From NCBI RefSeq assembly GCF_963082655.1, contig NC_081552.1, positions 194,088,098-194,152,097 of the forward strand: a DNA stretch of 64,000 bases, in the 5' to 3' direction. Positions 11,913-22,689 of the stretch are shown here, one piece after another. The translations under genes were made by a program, and so were the position numbers. The notes below the pieces were generated by a model. It saw only the letters and a list, made by a program, of their open reading frames with translations. It was not told the DNA's origin and searched no databases. The DNA comes from Stomoxys calcitrans. Lineage: Eukaryota > Arthropoda > Insecta > Diptera > Muscidae. The number at the start of each line of letters is the position of its first letter. The stretch's first letter is position 1.

Positions 11913-12020
11913 AAACGTTCCCCAAAGAGGTGTCGCACTGCGGTAAGCCGTTCGAATTTCTTGCTATGTGAGAAGGTTGCCGCCTATTCTTACCGAAATG
12001 TTCAAAGGCAAATGTGCTGA
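11913..12020 (+). mobile_element. SINE 3' fragment
   Basis: CCAAAGAGGTGTCGCACTGCGGTA, followed by GCCGTTCGAATTTC and TTACCGAAATGTTCAAAGGC, matches the body and tail of the tRNA-headed SINE seen complete near 17.1 and 19.2 kb. Head, A box and B box are missing. Confidence 0.6.
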
Positions 12021-12185
12021 AAGGCGTAAACCAGTGCAGGATAAAGGTGTTTGCCTTTTCATCCAGTGGCACCACAAAGTTCGTTAACGGAGGTCAACTT
12101 TGTGGAATATATTCATCGGAAGAAGAAGAGGGAAGATGAGGAATCACAATGAGCCTTAATCTGGCCTCTGCCTATCTAACTTAAA
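12021..12185. other. Unassigned; possible non-LTR 3' tail
   Basis: GAGGAATCACAATGAGCCTT (12138-12157) recurs in similar form near 22590 (AAGGAATCACAATGGGCC), downstream of an RTE-like C-terminal fragment. This suggests both are 3' tails of one retrotransposon family. The rest is unrecognised. Confidence 0.3.
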
Positions 12186-12395
12186 TCTCTGGGGAACTTA
12201 TTTCTGAATTCCAAAACCACCCTTAATTGTTGCAGATATCTCAACGGAATCCCTAAACAGTTCAAAATTCACCTGTTCTGGGTGCCTGGCCACAGAGATA
12301 TCCCAGAGAATTGTACAGCCTATATCGACATGTAAGCTTAGTTTTTGGAACAGTCCCGATGGGCAAGAATGACAGATGGTCACAATGTGGTGGTT
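12186..12395 (+). pseudogene. N2 retrotransposon RNase H fragment
   Basis: The segment encodes FKIHLFWVPGHRDIPENC, aligning with the RNase H end of the N2 copies at 28.9 kb (plus) and 25.5 kb (minus). About 100 bp after PENC are missing, so the sequence jumps from the RNase H end to the downstream linker. Both ends are truncated. Confidence 0.6.
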
Positions 12396-14028
12396 GGTAA
12401 CACTGCAAAGTTATGTGGATTTGCTGTCGCTAGCATTGATTTGGAACTACACTCACATCTGAACCGATTTTGATAAAATTTAGCAGAGGCGTTAAGATAA
12501 GTAATACAACATTCGATACCAAATTTAATGTAAATTCGTTGAAAAGTTTAGTAACTAGGCATTTATCAGTTTTAATCAGGTGAATTATCTGTATGGGAGC
12601 CATATCTAAATCTGAACCGATTTTAACCACAATTGATAGCGTTTGTCTATGGGAAAAAAGTGGCATATAAAATTTCGTCGATTAGTTTGTAGCTTATCGC
12701 AAAAATGTATATATATTCTTGAGCGTTGTCCGTCCGTCTGACCGTCTGTCGAAAGCACGCTACCTTTCGAAGAAATAAAGCTAGGCGCTTGAAATTTTAC
12801 ACGAATACTTCCTTTTTGTGTGTTCGTTAGTTGGGATTGTAAACGGGCTATATCGGTCCATGTTTTGATATAGCGTCCATACCAACCGATCTCGGATCTT
12901 GACTTCTTGAGCCGCTAGAGGGCGCAATTCTCATCCGATTTGGCTGTAATATTGAATGAAGTGTTTTGTTATGACTTTCAACAACTGTGCTAAGTATGGT
13001 TCAAATCGGAACATAACCTGATATAGCTGCAATAAAAACCGATCTTGGATCTTGACTTCTTGAGCCACTAGAGGGCGCAATTCTTATCCGATTTGTCTGA
13101 AATTTATCATGAAATGTTTTCTAATGACTTTCAACAACTGTTTTCAGTATGGTTCAAATCGCTTCATAACCTGATATAGCAGCTATATAAAACGATCTTG
13201 GATCTTGACATCTAGAGCCACTAGAGGGCGCAATTCTCATCCGATTTGGCTGAAATTTAGCATGAAGTGTTTTGGTTATGACTTTCAACAACTGTTTTCA
13301 GTATGGTTCAAATCGCTTCATAACCTGATATAGCTGCCACATAAAACGATCTTGGATCTTGACATCTTGAGCCACTAGAGAGCGCAATTGTTATCCGATT
13401 TGGCTGAAATTGAACATGAAATGTTTTGGCATGAGTTTCAACAACTGCGCTAAGTGTGGTTCAAATCGGTACATAACATGATATAGCTGTCATATAAACC
13501 GATCTGGGATCGTGACTTTTTGAGCCACTAGAGGACGCAATTCTTATCCGATATGGCTAAAATTTTGCATGACGTGTTATATAAACCGATCCTGAATCTT
13601 GACTTCTTGAGCCACTAGAGGGCGCAATTCTCATATGATTTAGCTGAAATTTAGGATGAAGTGTTTTGTTATGGCTTTCAGCCACTGTGCTAAGTGTGGT
13701 TCAAATCGGTGCCTAACCTGATATAGCTGCCATATAAACCGATCTTGAATCTTGACTTCTTAGGCCTCTAGAGGGCGCAATTCTTTTCCGAATGAACTGA
13801 AATATTACCCAATGACCTCTACTATGATCTTCAACATAAGATTCATTTATGGTCCGAATGGACTATAATGTGATATGGCTCCAATAGCATAACAATTCTT
13901 ATCCATTATTCTGTGCTTACCCATAAAGAGATACCGAGCAAAGAACTCGACAAACCAATGTTGGATCCATGTTGGAGTGTATATAAGATTCGACCCGGCC
14001 GAACTTAGCATGCTCTTGCTTGCTACTC
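12396..14028 (-). mobile_element. Mini-me type A element preceded by a type D-like piece
   Basis: At 12430-12670 are D-like phrases (ATCTGAACCGATTTTGATAA). Then come TATATATATTCTTGAGCG and GTCCGTCCGTCTGACCGTCT (12708-12750), six or seven type A units (GATCTTGGATCTTGACTTC), and the hairpin end GATTCGACCCGGCCGAACTT (~13990). The junction of two array types ahead of one core suggests a chimera or two abutting elements. Confidence 0.7.
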
Positions 14029-14039
14029 TTTGCTTTATA

Positions 14040-14470
14040 TTTCGGGTGAAACTATATTTATTTCGGGCACTGTATCTTTAGGTTGAAAACAATAATGGGA
14101 ACCATATTCATATCTCATGATATGGAGTAATGCAACATTCCATACCAAATTTCATGCAAATTCCTTGAAAATTATAGTATGTAGGTCCTTATAAGTGTGA
14201 AACGGGAGAATGATATGTAAGGGAGCTATGTCTAAATCTGAATCGATTTCTAAGAAAATTGATAGTGTTTGTCTTTGGACTAATGAGTTCTCCATTTTAG
14301 TTACCAAAAAACGACTGACAGACTATCAGCACATAAATGATATGCGGACAGACGGACATGGCTAAACCGAATCAGCAGGGATTTCTGAGTCCAACTACAC
14401 ATTTTATCGCAGCCACAGTAGTGATGTATGGTACAGATTGTGGTATTGTAATAAATTTCATACTAATGCA
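14040..14470 (+). mobile_element. Mini-me type D element remnant
   Basis: AGGGAGCTATGTCTAAATCTG is followed by a GTCY core in plus orientation (GGACAGACGGACATGGCTAA, ~14352) and a degraded terminus (GCCACAGTAGTGATGTATGG, ~14412). The CACAGTAGTG..GTA motif matches the end of the better type D copy at 51.4 kb. Confidence 0.55.
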
Positions 14471-15373
14471 TACTTAGTTAACCAATCTCATGCTAGGACC
14501 TAAAATACTCAACTAGATTTCTTGGAAAACACTACATCCAACATTGTACGTCGTGGTGGCATGGGTTATCGTTACTCGATAGCCATAACATTTCGTATTT
14601 TGCTTATTAGGATCAAAGAGAAGAAAATGGAGGGTATGCGTTTTAAACAAAACTTTTTATTTTTTGGGACACTCTAATGTACATTGATGATTGACTTTTC
14701 CGAAGATTTATATTTATTTATTATTTTTTTTTTTGCTAACAAGCAATAAAATCGTAAAATCACCCCCACAAGAAGACAATGTGTATAACGGATTCTTATA
14801 AAAAAATTTAATTGGATTTATTATTATCGCATGGGATACTTATTCTTTGTATTCTCAGTTCCCGTAATTACTTACCAATAATCGCATGTACTCTGACACT
14901 CAACTGGGTGCGTACAACCAAAGAATTTTTGCGACTAAAATGAGAATGAAAAAAAAACGAGAAGAGGAGAATTAAAAGCAGCCACAATAAATTCACATTA
15001 AAGCGAAACAAAACAAAAAATATTTGTATAAAATCATTTCAATGCTAGAGACATTCAAGTGTAACACCATAAAAGTAATAATGCCAAAATGACTTCAAAT
15101 TAAATGGAATGGATGGATGAGTTGATGGAACGCTAAAACTGAAACTGAAGATGGATGAACAACATAAGCGTAGAAAAAGGGGTGAAGAGGTAAAACAGAT
15201 ACACTCTACCATAAATGAATGCGGCTAGGCAGAATGAGATCAAAATAGTAGTAGATTAGTTAAGGATATAGCTCAGTCAGAAATCAGACTTACAATGACA
15301 ATTTGTTGACTTATTGCTACCTGGGATCACTTTTAGTGACATACGACAGAATCTTTACAAAAATCTCTAAATA
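14471..15373. other. Unique AT-rich sequence, no gene seen
   Basis: I see no transposon motif, long ORF or RNA gene here. Short A/T runs and a fly-intron-like composition are all that can be described. Confidence 0.5.
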
Positions 15374-15609
15374 TTGGGTTGCCCAAAAAGTAATTGCGGA
15401 TTTTTCATATAGTCGGCGTTGACAAATTTTTCACAGCTTGTGACTCTGTAATTGCATTCTTTCTTCTGTCAGTTATCAGCTGTTACTTTTAGCTTGCTTT
15501 AGAAAAAAAGTTTAAAAAAAGTATATTTGATTAAAGTTCATTCTAAGCTTTATTAAAAATGCATTTACTTTCTTTTAAAAAATCCGCAATTACTTTTTGG
15601 GCAAACCAA
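15374..15609. mobile_element. Mariner-type MITE, copy 1 (236 bp)
   Basis: Ends TTGGGTTGCCCAAAAAGTAA and TTACTTTTTGGGCAAACCAA are inverted repeats continuing to about 30 bp (AATTGCGGATTTTT / AAAAATCCGCAATT). TA lies on both sides (15372-15373 and 15610-15611), as expected for Tc1/mariner insertion. The 236-bp body has no transposase. A near-identical copy is at 34728-34963. Confidence 0.85.
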
Positions 15610-15658
15610 TATATGTGGCCTATTTCAAAGCATTTTGGAACCTTCAATTGTGTTTTTA

Positions 15659-17093
15659 TACCCTACACCATAGGATAGGGGTATATTCATTTTGTCATTC
15701 CGTTTGCAACACATCGAAATATCCATTTCCGACTCTATAAAGTACATATATTCTTGATCGGCGTAAAAACTAAGACGATCTAGCCATGTCCGTCCGTCTG
15801 TCTGTGGAAATCACGCTACAGCCTTTTAAAAATGAAGATATTGAACTGAAACTTTGCACACATTCTTTTTTTTTTTGTCCATAAGCAGGTTAAGTACGAA
15901 AATGGGCTATATCGGACTACATCTTGATATAGCCCCCATATAGACCGATCCGCTGATATAGGGTCCTAGGCACATAAAAGCCACATTTATTATGCGATTT
16001 TGCTGAACTTTGGGAGAGTGAGTTGTGTTGGGCCCTTCGACATCATTCTTCAATTTGTCCCAGAACGGTCCAGATTTGGATATAGCTGCCATGTAGACCG
16101 ATCCGCCGATTTAGGGTCTTAGACCTATAAAAGCCATATTTATTGTCCAATGTTGCTGAAATTTGGGACAGTGAGTTGTTTTAGGGCCTTCGACATTCTT
16201 TTTTCATTTTGGTCCAGATCGGTTCGGATTTGGATATAGCTGCCATATAGACCAACCTCCCGATTTATGGTTTTGGGCTCATAAAAGGCATATTAATTGT
16301 CCGATGTCGCTGACATTTGGGACAGTGAGTTGTGTTAAGCCCTTCGATATACATCTACAATTTGATTTAGATCGGTCCAGATTTGGATATAGCTGCCGTA
16401 TAGACCGATCCGCCGATTAAGGGTCTTAGACCTATAAAATTCACATTTATTATCCGATGTCGCCGAAATTTGGGACAGTGAGTTGTTTTAGGGCCTTTGA
16501 CATTCTATTTCCACTTGGTTCAGATCGGTCCAGATTTGGATCTGGCTGGCATATAGACCAATCTCTCGATTTAAGGTTTCGGGCCCATAAAGGGCGCATT
16601 TATTGTCCGATGTCGCCGAAATTTGGGACAGTGAGTTAAGTTAAGCCCCTCGACATACTTCTGCAATATGGCAAAGATCGGTCCAGACTTGGATATAGCT
16701 GCCATATAGACCAATCTATCGATTTAAGGTTTTGGGCCCATAAAGGGCGCATTTATTGTCCCATGTCGCCGAAATTTGGGACAGTGTGTGGTGTTAAGCC
16801 CTTCGACATCCATATGCAATTTGGCTCAGATCGGTCCAGATTTGGATATACAGGGTGGCTGATGAAAGCCGCTACCAAAAAAAAATGTAATAACTTTTTT
16901 TCTATTTAATAATAATAATTTAATAATTAATTTAATTAATTAATTAATTAATTTAATTAATAATAATTTAATAATTAATTTAATAATTTAATTTAACATG
17001 AATAAAAGAAAAATGTATTCCATACACCGAAAAAAAAATGTAGCAATATTCATCATTGTAGCAATATTCATCAGCCACCCTGTAGTTGTCATA
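15659..17093 (-). mobile_element. Mini-me type C element interrupted by a MITE
   Basis: It begins TTTTATACCCTACACCATAGG, then TATATTCTTGATCGG and GTCCGTCCGTCTGTCTGTGG, then about seven type C units. The last unit is split at 16850 by a TA-flanked MITE and resumes at 17083 (TAGTTGTCATATGG). The SINE at 17094 then cuts it, so the hairpin terminus is missing. Relative ages are clear: element, then MITE and SINE. Confidence 0.8.
16851..17082. mobile_element. Tc1/mariner-like MITE with CAGGGTGGCTGAT ends
   Basis: CAGGGTGGCTGATGAA at the left and TTCATCAGCCACCCTG at the right are exact 16-bp inverted repeats flanked by TA (16849-16850 and 17083-17084). Joining the flanks restores a type C unit (GGATATAGTTGTCATATGG), confirming the insertion. 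The core is an AT-only TTAAT/AATTAAT stretch at about 16906-16998. Near the right end GTAGCAATATTCATCA is duplicated in tandem. Confidence 0.85.
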
Positions 17094-17345
17094 TGGAGGC
17101 CACCGTAGCGCAGAGGTTAGCATGTCCGCCTATAACGCTGAACGCTTGGGTTCGAATCTTGGATAGACCATCAGAAAAAACTTTTCAGCGGTGGTTTTCC
17201 CCGCCTAATGCTGGCAACATTTGTGAGGTACTATGCCTTGTAAAACTTCTTTCCAAAGAGGTGTCGCACTGCGGTACGCCCTTCGCACTCGGCTATAAAA
17301 AGAAGGCCCCTTATAATGCACATCTTGGCCATCTTAGTAAGATTC
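17094..17345 (+). mobile_element. tRNA-derived SINE
   Basis: The head has an A-box-like TAGCGCAGAGGTTAGCATG (~17106) and a B-box GGTTCGAATC (17149-17158), the internal RNA polymerase III promoter. The body runs through CAGCGGTGGTTTTCCCC, GCTGGCAACATTTGTGAGG and CAAAGAGGTGTCGCACTGCG to GGCTATAAAAAGAAGG. Recurrence of the same non-tRNA body at many sites makes it a SINE, not a tRNA gene. The open frame at 17093-17404 is incidental. The tail is truncated or diverged. Confidence 0.85.
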
Positions 17346-18309
17346 AATTCTTACATAAAATTCTTAGTGCTACTTCTAATTATTGCGAGTATTTGAGCTT
17401 CTAGATTAGCATTTTAAAAACCTTAACTTCAATGTCTAGTTTTGTCCCCTCAGACTTGTTTCACTCTACGCCACTGATGCATGGATGTCTAGATGAACAA
17501 TGATAGACAACGGCATGCGGCATTGATTTCATTTTGTATCGACTTGTATTGTTATTAGCTTTGGCGTTGATTTAATGTCTGTTGGTCTGCCGCCAAACAA
17601 TTCGCAAAATTAAAGTACCCCAAGAGCTGGTGGTCTTTGGTTCAATGACCATTTAAGAATCATTCTAAGATATACCGTTTTTCATTGTTCATTGGTTGGA
17701 GGGAAAACTGAAAGCGGTAATCAGGCGAGCAAGAGAATTACCTTCATTAGAAGCTGATCAAATGTAGCCAATCAACACGACATGAACTTAAAGTAGCTTT
17801 TGTGGGTTAAAACAACATTTAGTATTATTTAAAAAAAAAGAGCCAATATATATACAAAGTTTTTCATTGTCTGCAAAGCTAATGCTTAAATTAATTGAGC
17901 TATAAAGTTTTCTAATTAAGTACAAAGCAAATCATCTATGGCGAAAATTGAATTTGTAAAAAATAGTCATTTCTTGCAGCCAATTTTGAAAACTTTAAGA
18001 CATTAAAATGAGCTAAACAGCATTTGGAGTCATAAAAGATTGGAGCTGCTAACCCGTTTTCGAAAATCTAACCCTGAAATGAATCGGGTATCACTTTATC
18101 ACATTTTCAGCAAACTTAAATGTAAGTCAGGGAATCTGCAATCAGACTCGTTGTGTCTCTTTTGACATTTACTCAACACAAAGCCATGCTAAAAGCAGTG
18201 GTACACGGAGCATGAAAATCAATGTACAAGTCTCGCCACTCATATCAGTGTAATGAACATAACATCGCATTAAATGCGATGGCGATATATGCCATACACC
18301 GCATTCTTA
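17346..18309. other. Unique sequence, no gene seen
   Basis: No repeat family or convincing exon is visible. The composition is AT-rich with an intron-like character. Confidence 0.5.
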
Positions 18310-18490
18310 TGAGTATATCAGAACAATACCACCGCAGTTCTCTGTCAATTCATGACTCGCGGTCAAAACATCCAAGCTTTGCCAATGATGTATAGCCCTC
18401 TAGAGTGTAGGACAACAGTTTGCTTTTCGCCCTTTCAAAAATGCTGGAATCGAAATTCAATTTCCTGTTCAGCAAAACACTCATCATGAG
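18310..18490 (-). pseudogene. Diverged N2-like RT C-terminal fragment
   Basis: GACTCGCGGTCAAAACATCC, GCTTTTCGCCCTTTCAAAAAT and CGAAATTCAATTTCCTG align with the N2 copy at 26230-26345 (GACACGCGGTCTAAGCCC, GAAATTCAATTTCCTGGCC). In translation this is the block after the catalytic RT core, a KLNFxSxxxxRARK-like stretch. It is short, diverged and broken. Confidence 0.5.
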
Positions 18491-18694
18491 CGAGAGAAAC
18501 CGTATGCCAACTCAAAAATAAGTGTTGGGAACCAAGCGGACCAGGAAGAACTTCCCGCCGATGAGAGACTTAATCTAAAGAAATCCAAAATGAAAATAGG
18601 ACTGGAGGTAATCCAGTGACGGGCAGGGTTGTTTTCAGTTCTTTTATGATTGACGTCCGTTTTAAATCATTAAAGGTCCCCTCAATGCGAAGAA

Positions 18695-18985
18695 ATACTG
18701 CAAAATCAAAATTTTGCCCATGAACATTCAACTAAGGAACAGGGCAAACTTCTCACATATCAATGAGTGCAGTCTGATTCAATTTTAAGCTCAATGAGAA
18801 GGGGCCTCCCTTTTATAGCCGAGTCCGAACGGCGTGCGTGCATAGTACCTCACAAATTTTGCCAGCATTAGGAGGGGAAAACCACCGATGAAAATTTTTT
18901 TCTGATGGTACCGCCAGAATTCGAACCCAGACGTTTAGCGTCATAGGCGGACATGCAAACCTCTACGCTACGGTGGCCTCGTTTA
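18695..18985 (-). mobile_element. SINE, minus strand
   Basis: In reverse orientation it shows the tail (GCCCATGAACATTCAACTAAG), body (TTTTATAGCCGAGTCCGAACG, AGCATTAGGAGGGGAAAACC), B box (GAATTCGAACCCAG) and A box (AACCTCTACGCTACGGTGGCC). It is close to full length, with a deletion in the GTGTCGCACTGC block. A second short piece of the head (CGTTCGAACCCAGACGTTCA) repeats at 19012-19046. Confidence 0.8.
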
Positions 18986-19248
18986 GAGATAACTCTGAGG
19001 TATTATCGTTCGAACCCAGACGTTCAGCGTCATGCGCTACGGCATGACAATCCCCAACAGATCAATGAAGAGCCTTCCGGAAATATTGCATTCAGCTAGA
19101 GTTTTCGTTTTTCCTATCCAAAATGATTAACACTGCGTTTCATAGTGTCGAGCTTCACCTGAAGAAGGCTCTTCAGTTTATGGAATTCTCATGGTGGCGC
19201 CATTACGGGTTGCAAAATGTATGGAGCCAACTCGGGCGGTGTTTTCTC

Positions 19249-20595
19249 CAACACCACTGTGTAGAGGTTAGCAAGTCCGTCTACCACGCTGAACACATGG
19301 GTTCGAATCCTGGGAAAACATCAAAATCAAAATGAAACATTTCAGCTTTGTTTATCGCTTCCTACTGCTGGCGATATATGTGAAGAACAATGCCATTTAG
19401 AAACAAGTAAAAGCGAGCTAAGTTCTTATATACCCTCCACCATGTATCGCATTTGTCGTGTTCTTTTCCCGGCATCTCTTCTTAGGCAAAAAAGGATATA
19501 AGAAAAGATTTGCTCTGCTATTAGAGCGATATCATAATTTAATTGTGGTTCGTTTTGGACCACAATTAAATTATATGTTGGAGACCTGTGTAAAATGTCA
19601 GCCAATTCGAATAAGAATTGCGCCCTTTGGGGACTCAAGAAGTAAATTAGAGAGATCGATTTATATGGGAGCTGTATCGGGCTATAGACCGATTCAGAGC
19701 ATAATAAACAAGTATGTTGGTGGTCATGAGAGGATCCGTCGTACATAATTTCAGGCAAATCGGATAATAATTGCGACCTCTAGAGGCTCAAGAAGTCAAG
19801 ATCCCAGATCGGTTTATATGGCAGCTATATCAGGTTATAAACCGATTTGAACCATACTTGGCACAGTTGTTGGATATAAAAACAAAATACTTCGTGCTAA
19901 AATTTATTTAAATCGGATAAGAATTGCGCCCTGTAGAGGCTCAAGAAGTCAAGACCCAAGATCGGTTTATATGACAGCTATATCAGGTTATGAACCGATT
20001 TGAACCACAGTTGTTGGATATCATAACAAAACAAGTCGTGCAAAATTTCATTCCAATCGGATAAGAATTGCGCACTCTAGAGGCTTAAGAAGTCAAGACC
20101 CAAGATTGGTTTATATGGTAGCTATATCAAAATATGTACCGATATGGCCCATTTACAATACCAACCGATCTACACTAATAAGAAATATTTGTGCAAAATT
20201 TCAAGCGGCTAGCTTTACTCCTTCGGAAGTTAGCGTGCTTTCGACAGACAGACGGACGGACGGACATGGCTAGATCGACATAAAATGTCGCGACGATCAA
20301 GAATATATATACTTTATGGGGTCTCAGACGAATATGTCGAGTAGTTACAAACAGAATGACGAAATGAGTATACCCCCCATCCTATGGTGGAGGGTATAAA
20401 AATGGTAAGACAATCATGTAAAAACTTCTTTCCAAAGAGGTGTCGCACTGCGGCACGCAGTTCGGACTCGGCTATAAATAGTAGGCGCCCTTATCATTAA
20501 GCATAAACTTGAATCGGACATTGACACTCATTGACATGTGAGAAGTTTGTCCCTGTTCCTTACTGGAATGTTCATGGGCAAATTTGCATTTTAGT
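19249..20595 (+). mobile_element. SINE split by a mini-me element
   Basis: The head and first body half (TGTGTAGAGGTTAGCAAGTC, GGGTTCGAATCCTGGG) end near 19402. The second half resumes at 20401 (AAAACTTCTTTCCAAAGAGG, CACTCATTGACATGTGAGAAG) and runs to the full tail (GAATGTTCATGGGCAAATTTG). The 998 bp between is a complete type A element. Removing it leaves an ordinary SINE, so the SINE is older. Confidence 0.85.
19403..20400 (+). mobile_element. Complete mini-me element, type A, in a SINE
   Basis: It starts ACAAGTAAAAGCGAGCTAAG but has lost the palindromic hairpin (GTTCTTATATACC instead of GTTCGGCCGGGCCGAATC). Three satellite units follow, then the core (GACGGACGGACGGACATGGC) and the terminus GGTGGAGGGTATAAA. 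Loss of the hairpin in a recently inserted-looking copy suggests later deletion, or that the hairpin is dispensable. Confidence 0.8.
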
Positions 20596-20599
20596 ATGG

Positions 20600-21800
20600 A
20601 TTCTTGAGGTTGACGGGATTCTGTGGAGACTTGTGGAACAATGATTCAGGTTGTGGGTCACGCCGACGACCAGATTTTTCTTGCCACTCCGGAAATTTCT
20701 TGGAACTCTGAGGTTCTTGGTAAGGATCTTGGGGTTACGGCGATGTAGAGGTCCTCGGAAAGAGCGAAAGTTACCGATTATAGTCTGCCGGGGCAGCAGA
20801 GGCAGCCCACATAAGAATTCACCACTATGGATTCTCGTGGTCGATGGGATTCTGGGGAGACTTGAAAGGCCACTTTGGAATGTTCTTGAAACTCCGAGAT
20901 TCTGTATACGGACCTCGGGGTTACGGCAGTGTAAAGGTTTATGCCAGAAAGAATGAGTTGGACGATAGAATTCTGTGGAGACTTGTGGGACCATGGTTCA
21001 GGTTGTGGGTCACGCTAACAACCAGATTATTCTTGCCACTCCGGCAAGTTCATTGAATTCTGAGGTTCTTGATACGGATCTCGGGGTTACAGTGATGTAG
21101 AGGTCCATGGGACGAGGGATAGTGACCGATTCTTGTCTGCCGGGGCTGCAGAGGCAGCCCACATAAGAATCCACCACTATGGATTCTCGTGGTCGATGGG
21201 ATTCTGTGGAGACTTGAGTGGTCATGGTTCAGGTTGTGGGTTTACGCTGACAACCAGATAATTTTTCCATTCCGGAAAGTTCTTTGAACTCTGAGATTCT
21301 GTATACGGACGTCGGGGTTACGGCAGTGTAAAGGTTTATGCCAGAAAGACTGGCCGATAGGATTCTGTGGAGACTTGTGGAGTCATTGTTCAAGTTGTTG
21401 ATTAATGCTGACGACCAGATTATTCTTGGCACTTTGGAAAGTTCTAGAAACTTTGAGGTTCTGGGTACAGATCTTGGGGTTACGTCGGTGAAAAGGTTTA
21501 TGCCAGAAAGACTAAGTTGGTATTGTTGTCGAGTAGAAAGATGACCGATTTTAGTCTGCCGGGGCTGCAGAGACAGCCCACAAAAGAATCCACCACTTAG
21601 AATTCTTGTGGCCGATGGGATTCTGTGGAGATTTGAGTTGTTAAAATTCAGGACAACAAGACTGTTCTTGCCACTCCGGAAAGCTTTTGGAACACTGAGT
21701 TACGGCGGTTTAGAAGTCAATGCCAGAAAGACTGAGTTGGTCTTCTTGTGAAGGGGAAAGGTGACCGATTCTAATCTACCGGGATTGCAGAGGCACCCTA
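20600..21800. repeat. ~230-bp tandem repeat array
   Basis: GATTCTGTGGAGACTTG recurs at about 20617, 20848, 20969, 21199, 21360 and 21619, giving one complete ~230-bp unit and several deleted or extended ones. Units also share CTGCCGGGGCTGCAGAGGC and ATCCACCACTATGGATTC. One frame in most units gives a (H/N)ADDQIxL-like peptide, reminiscent of the YADD box of reverse transcriptases, so an amplified retroelement fragment is possible but unproven. Long apparent ORFs on both strands follow from repetition. Confidence 0.65.
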
Positions 21801-22189
21801 GGAGCTATCAAAGCCCGTAAGGTTATTTCAAGTTATTCTGGATAGTAAATTGAAAAGCTTTCAAGGATTTTTTTTTTCGGACCAACTGCACAAACTACCC
21901 AAAGGGACCATGTGTGTGGTCCCTGATCATAAGGTGTGACAAGTAAGGAGTGGGCTGAATTGCTTGCAATAGAAGTGGTAATTCACCTCCTAGTCTCCAT
22001 AACAGATATTTTTCAGCTTCTACTACATGTCTAAAACGGACTTCCATTACGTTACAAAGAAACGTGGCATAGTGGGCCAAACTGCGAAAAAAAATTAGAA
22101 ATCAGTCCACAACATTTTACCTTTTAATCTGAGCGGTAAAAAAATGTTCTAGACATTTGTAGAGGAGGCCATAGACGTTATATGGAGGC
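21801..22189. other. Unassigned sequence
   Basis: Nothing recognisable is seen apart from fragments that may belong to the RTE-like element starting at about 22190. Confidence 0.4.
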
Positions 22190-22540
22190 ATGGGTATTTG
22201 TGAAAGCAGACGAGGCAGTACTTGGAGTGTTTGAGAGAAAGATTCTTCGTAAAAAACATACATGGTCCAGTTTGCGTTAATGGAGAATAAAGCTGTATGA
22301 CGATGATAGCATAGTTACACATATCAAATGGATGAAGAAGCTCCAGCAAAGTAGTCTTTTGAAGGCAAACACGGTGGTACACGCAAACCGGAATAACCAA
22401 AAGCCCGATGGAAACATCATGTAGTGGGAGACACCTCAAAATTTGTTGTCAGAGATTATAAGATGTGCGCAGAAGCTATTCTACGTTCACCTAGTGGAAC
22501 AAATGTTCTGTCATAGCCAATTAAAGTAAAGTGATATGAG
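22190..22540 (+). pseudogene. RTE-like (N3) ORF C-terminal fragment
   Basis: With one frameshift the sequence encodes VKADEAVLGVFERKILRK, the conserved FERKILRKI stretch near the C terminus of RTE-type ORF proteins. The same motif appears at 42356-42490. The following ~250 bp are frameshifted. No RT domain is attached, so this is a 5'-truncated remnant. Confidence 0.55.
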
Positions 22541-22689
22541 CATTGGCGACGCCTGTTGAACTACACGGATCTAAGAGATAGGCAATTAAGGAATCACAAT
22601 GGGCCTTACGGCCTTAGCGGATACCTAGATATCTAATGTCAGGTATCACCCTCTTTCTGCGGTGCAGTGGGATGCCACCGTTACGCATA

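Noticed and set aside
17094..17170. tRNA gene
   Set aside because: A and B boxes are present, but the tRNA-like head is always joined to the same non-tRNA body at many sites, so it is a SINE.
20572..20994. 140-codon minus frame and overlapping plus frames
   Set aside because: Products of the 230-bp tandem array; frames change between units and mirror each other on opposite strands.
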